Below, piece after piece: positions 10,594-20,326 of a stretch of DNA of 64,000 bases (position 1 is its first letter; each line of letters opens with the position of its first letter). Under the pieces are notes generated by a model. It made no database searches, was not told the origin of the DNA, and saw nothing but the letters and a program-made list of their open reading frames with translations. The position numbers and the translations under genes were made by a program. Source of the DNA: Macrophomina tecta (lineage: Eukaryota; Ascomycota; Dothideomycetes; Botryosphaeriales; Botryosphaeriaceae); contig JAKSGN010000022.1 in assembly GCA_024180945.1 (NCBI GenBank), positions 1,240,001-1,304,000 on the forward strand, given 5' to 3'.

Positions 10594-11111
10594 ACGGCCG
10601 GACACAAACTGACCGGTGTTGGCACCCACTCCTTCTTCGCCTTGATCTCAATACCCACTAAGACGACGTTACCACCTCGCAGCGCTTCTGCTGGAGAAAT
10701 ATAGGGGACGCTGGGGCATCTCTTTCCTTCGATCCGCGCAGCGACCTCAATATCCAACCACGGCTGGCGGCATGCCCTCAATACCAGAGGATGAGGCTGA
10801 GATCCAAGAGATCTTTTGGGAGTCAAGGCCACCATCAAGACTGGCAGCACCTCTACGCTTTCATAGAGCTCAATAGAAGGATCGGATTCGCCCTCTACCA
10901 CGGCCAGTTCGAAGCACAGCCCTTCACATTCCTCCAAGATTACGAGCACACCTTCACCAAGTCCGACGCCCTGGAGGTAGATCCCAAGGGAGGCTGCCTG
11001 AGGGGCCTTTATCCGAACGTTTCGGTCAAGTAAGAGTGGGTGGCTGCCAACGTGGAATACGCAACGGAACTGATCAAGTGGGTGTTTCCCGGAAGTGAAA
11101 AGAGCAGGTAG
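10594..11111 (+). pseudogene. Coding-like remnant of unknown family
   Basis: Several plus-strand pieces read as plausible protein but are separated by stops. They are HKLTGVGTHSFFALISIPTK (from 10,600), then FALYHGQFEAQPFTFLQDYE (about 10,885-10,945), then, after a stop at 11,031, EWVAANVEYATELIKWVFPG to a TAG at 11,109-11,111. No GT-AG intron set I tried restores one frame. The opposite strand also has a 127-codon open frame (10,566-10,949), so the sense strand is not certain. It is probably a decayed gene; no family is recognised. Confidence 0.3.
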
Positions 11112-11481
11112 AAGAATCAGGCCGGAAGAGATGGTAGTAAACAGGCACGGTCCTCATTTCGAACTCCCACTGCACGCTTTGCGCTGTGATCTTTGCCTTG
11201 GACGCATTGCGGTGCACGCCGAGCCACGCTCTGAATCGTCTCTTTCCGCATCGGAATTCGCCTTCAGGATCTACTATCGCGCTTGTGCTCCACCGGCGCT
11301 TTCGCTTCCGATCGGACTGCCCCGGATTCATTACCTTCCGCTGGAGCCTCGGCTCCATAACTCTGCAAGATCTGTGTTCTGCGAAAGGAGAAGCTGCAAA
11401 ATGCGAGGCTTGTACAGAGTGTTCGAAAATAACGCCTTAAATACAGTCGGTGTATCACGTACGACCGGTGGCGTAGCGGGG

Positions 11482-12159
11482 TCAGCAACGCCACGCGGCT
11501 CTCGCATCTCGCAGGCGATGGAGAAGGGCGTACAGAACGCATTGCTGGGTCTCGTTGGAAATGCGCGCGCCCAGCACCTGCAGTCGTTCGTGATCAGTTC
11601 CTCCTGTCGGAGAAACCATGGAACCTCTGGGACCAGCTGTCCAATCCCCGACTTGTATGTACCACTCATCCCTCCTCTCAGAACCACTTCGTCTATTTCT
11701 TTTGGCCGCGTATGTGTCTCTCGCCTCCATGTCTTGATGAAGTAGTCAGCTACAGCCACACAAACGGGAGTGAATCGACAGGCGTACCGAAGAAAGGCGT
11801 GGTCTTAGAGTTTATTATCCCTTTCAAGCGCCCGTGCCATGTCGCTCCCGCCGCTACTCTCGCACCAAAACTCAGTGGCGGCCGTATCGAAGCTGGCATT
11901 CCTCATCGTCTTCTGTTCTGACGGTGTCTGGCGTTGGAGTTGCAGCAGCAGCATGTTGGCGAGTCATGGTTTTGGTGACAAGTTGGATCTCCGTCCGTGT
12001 CCGCGTCGATGTCGTCGTGAGAGTGAGCGGTCTGGCGTGCTCGTCGACTATCGGTATTTGCTGGCCAGCGCTATCGCGGGGAAGCCGGAACATCGCCTGG
12101 GCTAGCATGGATTGTGCGGCGATCCACAAGAGAACGTGGAGAAGGCGGTTAAAGAGCAT
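11482..12159 (-). CDS. Probable secreted protein gene, structure unresolved
   Basis: The first exon starts at 12,159 with MLFNRLLHVLLWIAAQSML, a signal-peptide-like N-terminus. It continues through a Thr/Arg-rich stretch (LTLTTTSTRTRTE) to DDEECQLRYGRH before a stop at 11,872. An AATATAAA box sits about 57 bp upstream (12,216-12,223). Further down the strand, 11,482-11,730 is another open frame with protein-like sequence (YIQVGDWTAGPRGSMVSPTG, SNETQQCVLYALLHRL). It could be exon 2 behind an acceptor near 11,750. I could not find a GT-AG pair that joins them without a stop, so exon 2 may belong elsewhere or the gene may be broken. No family is recognised. Confidence 0.4.
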
Positions 12160-13164
12160 GGCGTACGCTGGGGGTAGAAGCGGTATTAGGCAGCGGAGAG
12201 CTGGATCGCAGGGTGTTTATATTGCGGGTAGCGCTTGTTACCTCAGATGAAGGACGACAGAGCTAATAAGACTGAAGTATTTTTCTTTCTTGGATGTTGC
12301 TTCTATTTCAACTCTCGAGCACCATGCTTTGCCGCACCCAAAGCTGTGGTCTTCGGCCCCATAAATAATTTTAGGGTTGGAAGTATCCCAAGCGCTGGCC
12401 GTGCCGCACTGTTAAGCGCCCGCTGTGCCGCCCGGAGCTCATGGAGTTGCCGGCTTGAGAAGTCAGGCCGCGTGCGGGGTCAACCTTAAAAATAAATCCC
12501 TGCTCTGTGACGACGTGAAAGACCAATGGTTGCATTCATTTCTGCTAACGGCACGCCATAGCTCCCTAGAGGTGTGCGCCGTTGCGGCAGAATGAGGTTC
12601 TCGCCAAGCCGCATTCGCGGAGCTTTACTTCGTATCTGTTGCGAGCAAGGTAGATCGTCTCCGGTTCCACCAATCCCTGCCTAGATAGCGATCATGTTCT
12701 GCGCCGTTATTTCGCTTTATCGGTAAAGGAAAGTGGGTGCCACTAAAGACGTTTGTCGTTAATAAAGACAGGCCGTGTTCAGTATCTCAACCGTCCCGTG
12801 TTCAGTATCTCAACCGTCCCGTGTTCCGAGGAGAAGCCCTTGCGTCGGTTTGCTCATCATTTCCGAAATAAGGCTTGAAGTCTTCCGGAAGATCATCGTC
12901 GCGCAGTTTCTGTGTGCTCCGGTCCCACCAAGGGCCCTGTTTGGCTTCGACGTTGTAGTATCGATGCATTCTTTCACCATCCAGTCCCGGATTTTTAATG
13001 CCCCGGTCGAGTCTCTTTCCACTATCTTACGAGGACCTAGGTGCACGCTATCTGGTTCTATCGTATAGGCCCCGATTTGCAATAGACCCATCAATGCTCA
13101 AATGGGAAGATTTGACGGATAGTATTCTCAAACATCTAAAAGAAAGATTGACCGAGCTTGCTAA
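12160..13164. other. Intergenic, no supported gene
   Basis: The left end is the promoter of the minus-strand gene at 12,159. Overlapping open frames on both strands at 12,775-13,094 have no recognisable domain. The stretch contains the 23-bp tandem duplication listed separately. Confidence 0.45.
12775..12820. repeat. Perfect 23-bp tandem duplication
   Basis: The unit starting GTGTTCAGTATCTCAACC occupies 12,775-12,797 and again 12,798-12,820, followed by six more matching bases. Its role is unknown. Confidence 0.9.
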
Positions 13165-13820
13165 GTAAGTAACCAATATGTTCTATAAAGTTAATGCTAA
13201 CAGATCTTAGGGCAAGGAATGCGAATCTGCGTCCAGGACACCTGCACTGAGCTATTCATCACCGCCTTCAAAAAAAAAAAAAAAAAAAACACTCTGCTCG
13301 AAGGTGAGGATTGGGCCTGCCACCGACGCTGCATCCGAGATGGGGCCGGTTGCCGATGCGGTCCAGTTCGAGTCTGTTAGCAGATACATCGCGAAGGCCA
13401 AAGAGCCCGGCAATCTCATTGTTGGAGGCGAGCACGAATAAGCGCACGAAGTTTACTACTTCAGGCCGCATATTTTCACAGATATTGCGGATGATTCAGT
13501 TCCTATGAGAGAAGAAATATTCGGCCCTGTCGTCTGAATTGACGCTTTGAATACGGAAGAGGAAGCATTCAAGAGGGCAAATGACACCGACTTCGGCTTG
13601 TATGGATTTGTATCCACCAGCGATCTTGGGCGTGCAATGCGGGCAGCCAGAGTATTGGACGCTACGGCGGTGGATGTCAGTTGCACCAGCTCTACAGTTG
13701 CAGCCGACTTATCCATGGGTGGCCACAAAGCCAGTGGCATTGGGTGAGAGGAAATGAAAGCCAGCTTGCTGAGCTTTCTGGAGAGAAGACTGTGTTGATC
13801 AAAGCCGAGCACTACGTCGT
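13165..13820 (+). pseudogene. Aldehyde dehydrogenase C-terminal remnant
   Basis: An apparent relict intron, GTAAGT (13,165) to CTTAG (13,210) with a GCTAAC branch site, precedes the coding relic. The relic reads GQGMRICVQDTCTELFITAF, then a 20-A run (13,270-13,289), then in another frame SEMGPVADAVQFESVSRYIA. It continues IADDSVPMREEIFGPVV, ERA-type KRANDTDFGLYGFVST and MGGHKASGIG, the conserved C-terminal half of NAD(P)+-dependent aldehyde dehydrogenases. The catalytic Cys expected after GQ is not present in the readable frame. In-frame stops follow GGEHE, FGPVV and SGIG. The poly-A run falls where the family has lysines (AFKK), so slippage expansion probably caused one frameshift. The N-terminal half is absent. 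Confidence 0.85.
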
Positions 13821-14465
13821 AACAATTACCATGTTAAAATATATACAGTGCCACTTAGCAGCCCTGGTCGCCAGTGCAGTGTCGTGCTTTGCTCATAGGG
13901 TATGTACACACAGTTGACTGAATTCAATGGCTTTATTTAGGCTACGATGGCTTCTGCGGAGGCACGAAAGCCATCCTGTATACATTGCCGCGCCTTTCAT
14001 TCGCAGTTGCCTCGCCTCATTTCTGAGTCCGGCTTCGTTTAGTGATCATGCGGCGATTGTACCCACCAACAGTCCCCTCGCGGCGTGACAGTCGAACGGT
14101 TGGCTTTAGGAACTGAATCAGCGCCTTGAGCCCCTCGCAACTAAAGAAAGTAAGGTGCGTAATGGTAAAGAGCAAGCTGCTGTAGTCCCAGCTTCTTGTA
14201 TTCAGCCTCAGTTTCTCAGTCTTGCTTCTGGATGGTGATGGGACTGAACCGTTGGGTAATGGAGTACCTCTCCTTTGTTCTCATAGAATTTGGCTTTCTA
14301 CGCACGATTTCACGGCTGCAACAAAGAACTAGACGATTTCTTTGTAAACCACGGTGCATAGTTTCTCTAGACAACTCGGACTTTGACATTATTCCAGCAC
14401 ATTCATTCAGAGCGAGTGCATAAGTATAAGGAAGCTTCCGTATCTCATCATCACACTGCCTCTCC
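13821..14465. other. Intergenic between ALDH relic and BTB gene
   Basis: Only short frames without features are seen. The last 200 bp are the probable promoter and leader of the BTB gene; no clear TATA box. Confidence 0.5.
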
Positions 14466-15269
14466 ATGATGAATAACGAGAAGGCCTTCCAAGTTCCCAA
14501 GCGTCTTCAGCTTTTCGTCGGCTCGGAGCGGGCCTTCTTTACCATCGATGAGCGGAAGCTTCGCGACAAATGCGTCTTCTTTGACCAAGCGCTTTCCGGA
14601 AGCTGGCTTGAGAGCAGTCAGAAGCCCTTCTCACTTCCGAAAGATGAGCCTCAGGCGGTCGAGGCGCTTGTTTGGTGGGTGGAATCCCGAGACTTGTACA
14701 CTCCGAGGTACGACGCCATGCAGTGGATTCAGGCCTTCTTCTTGGCGGAGAAATTCATCATGCCAGAATTCGGAGACTTCATTGTGCAAACGCTCGTGGA
14801 GGGCTACCTCGCAATGGAAAGAGGCCCCACCAAGGATTTCTCCCCGTTCGGCGTGGACCCGGAGATCTTGAGCTACCTCTATGATGGCTGGACGACAGGG
14901 AACAGGGGCAAGCCCGAGCAGTTCAGGCGAATGTTGAACATGTACATGGACTTCTGGGTATACAGCATGCCGACGTATGGTGCTGAGGGGCACAAAAAGA
15001 GGGTTTTGGAACCTGCTGAGGACGTTCGAGAGATTGCCGAACTTTGCACTGAAGTCATTCCTCACCTACGCGTTGCTATCAAGCACCGTGAGAGCCGCCT
15101 GAACACCTGGGAACTCAACCATGATTTACCCCACATCATTGAGCTTGCGCGGATGGCTCACCGTACCCGCTGTATCACAAACGCTGTGGCACGCGCCGGA
15201 AAGGGCCACCCTGACAGAGAGAATGACCCTGTACCAAAGATCAAATACACCTTAGATTATCTGGGTTAA
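14466..15269 (+). CDS. BTB/POZ domain protein, 267 aa
   Basis: The single-exon gene starts MMNNEKAFQVPKR. A second ATG three bases on could also be used. Residues 14-95 have the fungal BTB/POZ pattern: LFVGSERAFFTIDERKLR, a hydrophobic Phe core (FFDQALSGSWLES), an acidic-aromatic strand (PFSLPKDEPQAVEALVWWV) and a helix starting around YDAMQWIQAFFLAEKF. BTB folds mediate homo- or hetero-dimerisation and often recruit cullin-3. No kelch, zinc-finger or MATH partner domain follows. The C-terminal 150 residues are helical and charged without a recognised motif. Such stand-alone BTB proteins are very numerous in filamentous ascomycetes, mostly of unknown role. The frame is intact and GC-rich, so the gene is probably active. 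Confidence 0.82.
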   Translation: MMNNEKAFQVPKRLQLFVGSERAFFTIDERKLRDKCVFFDQALSGSWLESSQKPFSLPKDEPQAVEALVWWVESRDLYTPRYDAMQWIQAFFLAEKFIMPEFGDFIVQTLVEGYLAMERGPTKDFSPFGVDPEILSYLYDGWTTGNRGKPEQFRRMLNMYMDFWVYSMPTYGAEGHKKRVLEPAEDVREIAELCTEVIPHLRVAIKHRESRLNTWELNHDLPHIIELARMAHRTRCITNAVARAGKGHPDRENDPVPKIKYTLDYLG

Positions 15270-15493
15270 GTTGGGAAGTACGGGCTTGATGGTTGGCAAG
15301 ATGCTATGGGGTAAGCAACGGCACAGAATCGAGGACGCAACAGGCCAATTTGTTTTTTCTCTACCATTAGGTGCGTATTAGTCAATTTACGATGTTATTT
15401 TGTCTCTAACTGATCATGCTATTTCTATCATATGTGGCTGTCCCCCCGTGAAGCCACTAGCTTGCTTTCTTTCATGCGCGACTGCAGGGCTTC

Positions 15494-15651
15494 TGTCGGA
15501 ATATTTGTCTGTCACGTGTGTTTCAGGTTTACCTAATGCAGCTAGCCCTCGAGCCAGAGGATAAAGGGCGTCTCCTGGACCGCCCTTCTCGAACGCTATG
15601 CCAATTCATGTCTTTATTACTGAACAAACTGTCAATGCACACTTCCCAACA
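15494..15651 (+). repeat. Copia-type solo LTR (158 bp)
   Basis: It starts TGTCGGAATATTTGTC and ends ACTTCCCAACA, flanked by GCTTC at 15,489-15,493 and 15,652-15,656. The start resembles TGTTGGAATATCACGTG at 5381 and 7404. The perfect 5-bp duplication marks insertion followed by LTR-LTR recombination. It is an unRIPped-looking copy. Confidence 0.8.
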
Positions 15652-15768
15652 GCTTCCAATCTGTAAGTCAAGCTAAGATAAGCTAAGCCAATCCAACTCA
15701 AGCCACTCCAAGCCACTCAAACACCAGCTCGCAAACCAAAACGTCGTAATGCTTGGCGTAGTGCTCAC

Positions 15769-16405
15769 TCATCGGCCAATTAGAATAGATTGTCCGTCGA
15801 GGCCACCGTACCCTTCTAGATGCGTTCTATACGGAGTACCAGGCACAGTTTCGTAATATTTGGGCGTCCAAGGAGCATGAAAGCCGGGCTTCTTGAAAGC
15901 TCTGATTGGCTGTCCTTCGCGCGTGAACGTACCAAAATCTGTGGCCGGCGAGGGTTTTAGAAGCACAGAGGCGAACGCCAATATCTCAATCTCAGCTGGT
16001 ACGGCGAGATACGGCGAGAGCAGTGGAAGGCCTTGAATCTGCGCTCACGTTCAACGTCAGGAATGGTTCTGCTCGCTGGTCCAGGGGCTTACGGTCTCGG
16101 CCGAGTCCGCGGAGTTGCAATCGCCCCGAAATTTACGAGAACATGCGACAGGAAGCAGCGTGGATCCACAATCAACGATGAAGTCGAAGTACACGCCGCA
16201 CTGATTGGAGATCCAGGGCAAGGCTCCGCAGGGGTTGCTCCGGGATGCGCCTTGTGGAGCAGGGCTCGGCCTCTTTCGTTCCTGGGGGCATGCGATTGGC
16301 TGCGTCTCCTGAGCAGAAACACCAAGGCATTTAAGCGACCTTCGCGACCGTGTTCGTATACGCTTTTACGACAGCGCTGACCAGTGGACGGCGGGCTAAT
16401 GCCAT
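15769..16405 (-). CDS. Cysteine-containing protein of unknown function, spliced
   Basis: The last exon (16,038-15,769) reads LPLLSPYLAVPAEIEILAFA to DGQSILIGR and a stop. An intron at 16,039-16,092 (GTAAGC donor, CTGAC branch, GCGCAG acceptor; 54 nt) joins it in phase 0 to an exon at 16,308-16,093. That exon contains NPCGALPWISNQCGVYFDFI and VDCGSTLLPVACSRKFRGDC, a run of closely spaced Cys. A CTCAG acceptor at 16,309 fits a further upstream intron. A start at 16,405 (MALARRPLVSAV, donor GTAAAA) would give about 173 aa, but this first exon is weak and lacks a clear signal peptide. The family is not recognised. It was found only by reading across introns. Confidence 0.45.
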
Positions 16406-16643
16406 ACAGCCTCTCTAATAGCGCATTCGTAGCAGAAATTGTTCAACGCTGATGTCGCACTGCCCCAGTTTAGAGGCTGGCATCTGACCCAGAATAGAAG
16501 CCGATTTCCGCGATCTGCCCAACAGGACGCTTAAGTACTGGTACTCGACCCACGCATTCTCAACTCTCCAGCCTCTTCCTTTACTCTTCGTTCAATCTTC
16601 GTTCTCCATATCCAACTCAGTCTTTCTTTACTGCACAACAAAA

Positions 16644-17567
16644 ATGTCTTCCACTTACCATCCCTCACTTGACGATCCCAATGCCTTCGTTTTTTACCGT
16701 TACCACCCAAGCATGGGCGCCGCAGTCTTTTTTATCCTGGCTTTTATGGTCACCACATTCCTCCACTGCTGGCAGTGCGTACGCACTCGAACATGGTACT
16801 TCATACCGTTGATATTAGGAGGTTTCTGTAAGCACTCATCCACCGCCCACCCGCCAATCGGGCCCACTGCTGACTTTTCGACGCCAGGCCAATGGATTGG
16901 ATATATCGGACGGGCCATGTCCGCCCACGACCAGTGGGCCCTCGGCCCGTACATGATCCAATCGATGCTGCTCCTCATCGCGCCCGCCCTCTTCGCCGCG
17001 TCCGTCTACATGATCCTCGGCCGCATCATCCTCGTCACGGACGGCGAAAAGCACTCCGTCATCTCGAAAAAGTGGCTCACCAAGGTCTTCGTCATCGGCG
17101 ACACCATCTCGCTGCTCACACAGTCGGGCGGCGGCGGCATCATGGCCGCCGGCTCGCTCGACAGCATGAAGCTCGGCGAGAAGATCGTCATCGTTGGCCT
17201 CTTCATCCAGCTGATCTTCTTCGGCTTCTTCATGTACGTCAGCTCGCGCTTCTTCACCCGCATCCGGGCGAGTCCCACCGCGAGGAGCCTTGACAGCAGC
17301 CTCGGGTGGGCGAAGCACTTCTGGGTGCTGATGGCCGTGAGCTTGTTGATCTTCGTTCGATCCGTCTTCAGGGTCATCGAATACTGCTCCGGCAATAACG
17401 GATACCTGCTGAAACACGAGATCTTTCTTTACCTCTTTGACGCATGCTTGATGCTGGCCGTCATGGTTGTGTTCAATGTCGTTCATCCCAGTCAGATCAC
17501 GAATAAGCTTGGCGGCGACTACGTAGATACTTACAAGATGTATCTGAACCCAACTTCAGAGGTCTGA
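16644..17567 (+). CDS. RTA1-like multi-pass membrane protein
   Basis: It belongs to the RTA1 (lipid-translocating exporter-like) family, seven-helix fungal membrane proteins linked in yeast to resistance to amphipathic compounds. The start MSSTYHPSLDDPNAFVFYRY is followed by membrane segments beginning near residues 25 and 50. After the intron comes the family signature IGYIGRAMSAH, then PALFAASVYMILGRI, the conserved ITD-type loop (GDTISLLTQSGGGG) and further helices to FNVVHPSQI. An intron at 16,828-16,887 (GTAAGC, TGCTGAC branch, GCCAG) is 60 nt and stop-free. Retaining it adds 20 residues inside the second loop. The spliced product, 287 aa, aligns better with the family. The gene is intact. 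Confidence 0.88.
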   Translation: MSSTYHPSLDDPNAFVFYRYHPSMGAAVFFILAFMVTTFLHCWQCVRTRTWYFIPLILGGFCKHSSTAHPPIGPTADFSTPGQWIGYIGRAMSAHDQWALGPYMIQSMLLLIAPALFAASVYMILGRIILVTDGEKHSVISKKWLTKVFVIGDTISLLTQSGGGGIMAAGSLDSMKLGEKIVIVGLFIQLIFFGFFMYVSSRFFTRIRASPTARSLDSSLGWAKHFWVLMAVSLLIFVRSVFRVIEYCSGNNGYLLKHEIFLYLFDACLMLAVMVVFNVVHPSQITNKLGGDYVDTYKMYLNPTSEV

Positions 17568-18212
17568 TCGTCCAGAGACTTGGCGGTGCTCTTTTTTTCG
17601 TTTTCGTTTCTTTCTTTTGTTTCTTTTTTTTTTTTTTTTTTGTTTTTTTACTATATTTGGGTTCGGGGTTGAAAACATAGCCGGAACAGGGACGATATAT
17701 ACCTGATGTAGAGGTTGTGAGCGAATTGCTCAAGCTGTCATCTTTTTTTTTTTTTTTTTTTTGTATGGATTATATCACATCTCCAATATATTTCAGGGTT
17801 GTCATCAGCTTCAGTGGGTCATATTGGTTGTCCTGAAGTTATGCAAAGGCGTTACAAAAAGCGAGCAAGGGATAATACGAATGTCAGCGAGGGGATGCTT
17901 ACATAGTAGCAATAATCTCTCCTTGCTGCTGAAGCAGGCAAGGGTCCAGAGAAGGCTGTTGATAGCTTGCCAAGAGTGCCGGGTGCGACGTCAGGTCCGA
18001 AATACCTGAGTCAGTTCTCACACAGGGTTTTGTTGTATGTACGTGTCCTGTGCGTAGACTACCCGTATTACTGAAGCTTGGCCGACGTATATAATAGCTC
18101 GCTGATCACACAAATCGGGCATCTTGAAAGCGGTAAACTGTCCGCAAGTACAAGTGTCGGACGCTGGTTCCCAGTAAATGGGCCAAAGCCTCACGATTTT
18201 TCACTCTCATCC
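17568..18212. other. Intergenic with poly-T runs
   Basis: Pyrimidine-rich 3' flank of the RTA1-like gene, with T-runs near 17,626-17,648 and 17,742-17,762. Lys-rich minus-strand frames here are artefacts of these runs. The right end is the promoter region of the P450 relic. Confidence 0.55.
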
Positions 18213-18220
18213 TATATATA
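18213..18220 (+). promoter_or_regulatory. TATA-like box of the P450 relic
   Basis: TATATATA lies 77 bp upstream of the ATG at 18,290, the most plausible original start codon of the P450 gene. Confidence 0.4.
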
Positions 18221-18289
18221 AGCCTTCGATGTGGTGGTCCCTCCAGTTTGTTAGTACGTTCTTGATACCTGCCCCAGCATCATTTAAAA

Positions 18290-19779
18290 TGGAGAATATA
18301 CCACATCCCTCCAACAACTTGATCGGAAGAGGCATCACCCTCGAAACAGTCTTGCCGCTTCGGGTTGTCTTCATCGTGTTTCACTTCGCTCTGAGCCGTA
18401 TCACGGCTAAGATGAGACAAAACGCTCCTCTTCTGTACGGCGAAGTTGGCAAAAAAGTCCGGGTCCAAAATGGACCGCAGATGCGGAAAGCCTTCTGCAG
18501 CTCTGTAACGCAAAGTTTGAGGCAAGCGAACCTATGCTGCGTGCTACCATCAAAGACGGATCTGAGACAACTATCTTGAACCCAACGTATCTCAAGGAAT
18601 TCTTTATCAGAAGTTACTCCGACATATCAAACCTATCCAATATTGGCCGGCACGGTATCCATTCCAATCTCACCCAAATCTGTTTCGTCTGATGCCAAAG
18701 ATCATTGAGGAGGCACAGCGTGCCATCGGAAAGATCTTTCTTCATTCCGAGAGCGCCGGTGTCCCAATCCCCGCCTACGATACCTTACTAGACGTCGTTG
18801 CGCGCACGTCGGCACGCTTATTCGTGCGTGATTAGCTGTGCCGCAACAAGAAATGAATCGAGAACTCCAGGAAGATTACGGTTTTATCCCTCAAAGGCTC
18901 TTCTGCAACAAAGGCATGGATTCTTTTGACGCGCCCGCTGGTCCATCGCTTCCTCCCGGAATTGCGCGAGCTGCGACGGATCCGTGTAGAGAGTTCCCGT
19001 TTGTTGCACGAATCTATGAAGGAGCGATCGCCGTACGACCGCGAGAAAGGCACCGAGGAAGATATTTTGATGGGATGGGTCATCAAGAAGCGTCCAGAAA
19101 CTTTCCACGACAAAGGAATGACTCGCCGAAACTCAGCTCATGATATCCATGGCGGCCCTCCACACCACCACCGCCACTTTCACCCATATTTTATTTAATC
19201 TTGCATACCATCCTGAATGTGTGCGGGTGCTCTGTGAGGAGTTTAGAACTGTTTCGAAAGATTGTGGCAGCTTGAACAAAACCGCCATCGCTCAACTGCG
19301 AAAGATGGACAGCTTCATGAAGGGATCCGTTCGCATCAGCCCGGCAACATTAACGGTGTTTCGGCACCTAATTCTCAAAGACGTTACTCTCTCCGATGGC
19401 ACCCTCCTTCCAAAAGGCAATGTCTTTGAAGTCGACATCTCCCAGCGCTACAAGGACACCAATTTCTGGGAGAATGCGGAGGATTTTGAGGGGCTGCGCT
19501 TTTACCGTCCGCACGAGCAGAAGCCGGATGAGAAGATCTCCTACCAATTCGTCTCTGCAAATCCGCATTATCGACACTGGGGTCAGGGTAAGCACGCCGG
19601 CCCAGGAAGATTTTTCGCCGCTGGCCAGATTAAAACGGTTCTTGCCAGGATCCTGCTCAAATACGATGTAGCTCCTCGAGAGGGAACGAGAAGACCGCAG
19701 AACATTGCTTTTGGAGTACAGGTAACGAGTCCGCAATGGTCGCTGATTCAACTCAGCTTACTGACGGTGTGTCACTTAG
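18290..19779 (+). pseudogene. Cytochrome P450 pseudogene, end cut by retrotransposon
   Basis: A fungal microsomal-type P450 is readable in several frames. In order: KWTADAESLLQLCNAKFEAS, YLKEFFIRSYSDISNLSNIG, AYDTLLDVVARTSARLFVRD, ITVLSLKGSSATKAWILLTR, the I-helix region MAALHTTTATFTHILFN, then the K-helix and heme region. At least three frameshifts or stops interrupt it, for example a TAG after LFVRD and a TGA after QICFV. The ExxR glutamate is Gly (codon GGA at 19,323-19,325, MKGSVR). The heme-ligand Cys is Gly (GGC at 19,599-19,601, GKHAGPGRFF). Both catalytic essentials are therefore gone. The gypsy-A LTR begins at 19,780. The displaced 3' end resumes at 49,856 and one frame reaches a stop near 49,898. 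Confidence 0.88.
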
Positions 19780-20225
19780 TGTAACGAGCGGGCCTCTACC
19801 TCTAAGGATCCAAACACCAAAGAGGGAGAAAACCTGTCGAGGGGTTTCCTTGAGTGGGTACAAGAAGAGGGTGAGAGCAAGTCGAACACGTGATGAGACT
19901 AAGCACTGCGTGCGAAGGCCGTGTTACCAATAGAGTCCAAATTCTATTATTAAAGTTAACCACGAAGGTCAAAGCTATCTAAGGAGTATGGTTTATATAT
20001 AGTAGAAAAGTGTAAACAATCTAGTAGTTTAGAGATTCATTCTATCGATCCGTTAAACGTCTGAACTAGTAGTTTATAAGTTCAGAGCGCTAAGCCTTTA
20101 AACAGTTAAACTAGGGGTTATATAACCCGTATAGCCCGTACTTAGGGAATCGTTCTACGATTATACCTTCGCCCCGCTTGTCTTCTTCCCTAACCTCTTA
20201 ACCCCGTAAAGGCTACGCCGTAATA
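19780..20225 (-). repeat. Gypsy-A 3' LTR
   Basis: It starts TGTAACGAGCGGGCC and ends GGCTACGCCGTAATA, the CA end mutated to TA. 446 bp. Its R-U5 half matches the gypsy-C LTR; the U3 part differs. Confidence 0.92.
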
Positions 20226-20326
20226 CTATCCCCCCTTTTAAGAATCTTCGGCCCGAAGATTCCTCCGAGGCGTGTATAATTTATTTGCTAGCGTTTCTTT
20301 TCTTTCTTCCGTAGGTTTCCTTCGTT

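Noticed and set aside
11095..11745. 216-codon plus-strand frame
   Set aside because: Mixed composition with no domain or signal peptide; the minus strand in part of this span reads more like protein.
13268..13471. Minus-strand frame starting near a poly-Phe run
   Set aside because: Opposite the ALDH relic and driven by the A-run.
16836..17486. 216-codon minus-strand open frame opposite the RTA1-like gene
   Set aside because: Highly charged Asp/Glu/Arg composition produced by the complement of GC-rich codons; the plus strand has a clear membrane family.
17497..17733. Lys-rich minus-strand frame
   Set aside because: Created by poly-T runs in the 3' flank of the RTA1-like gene.
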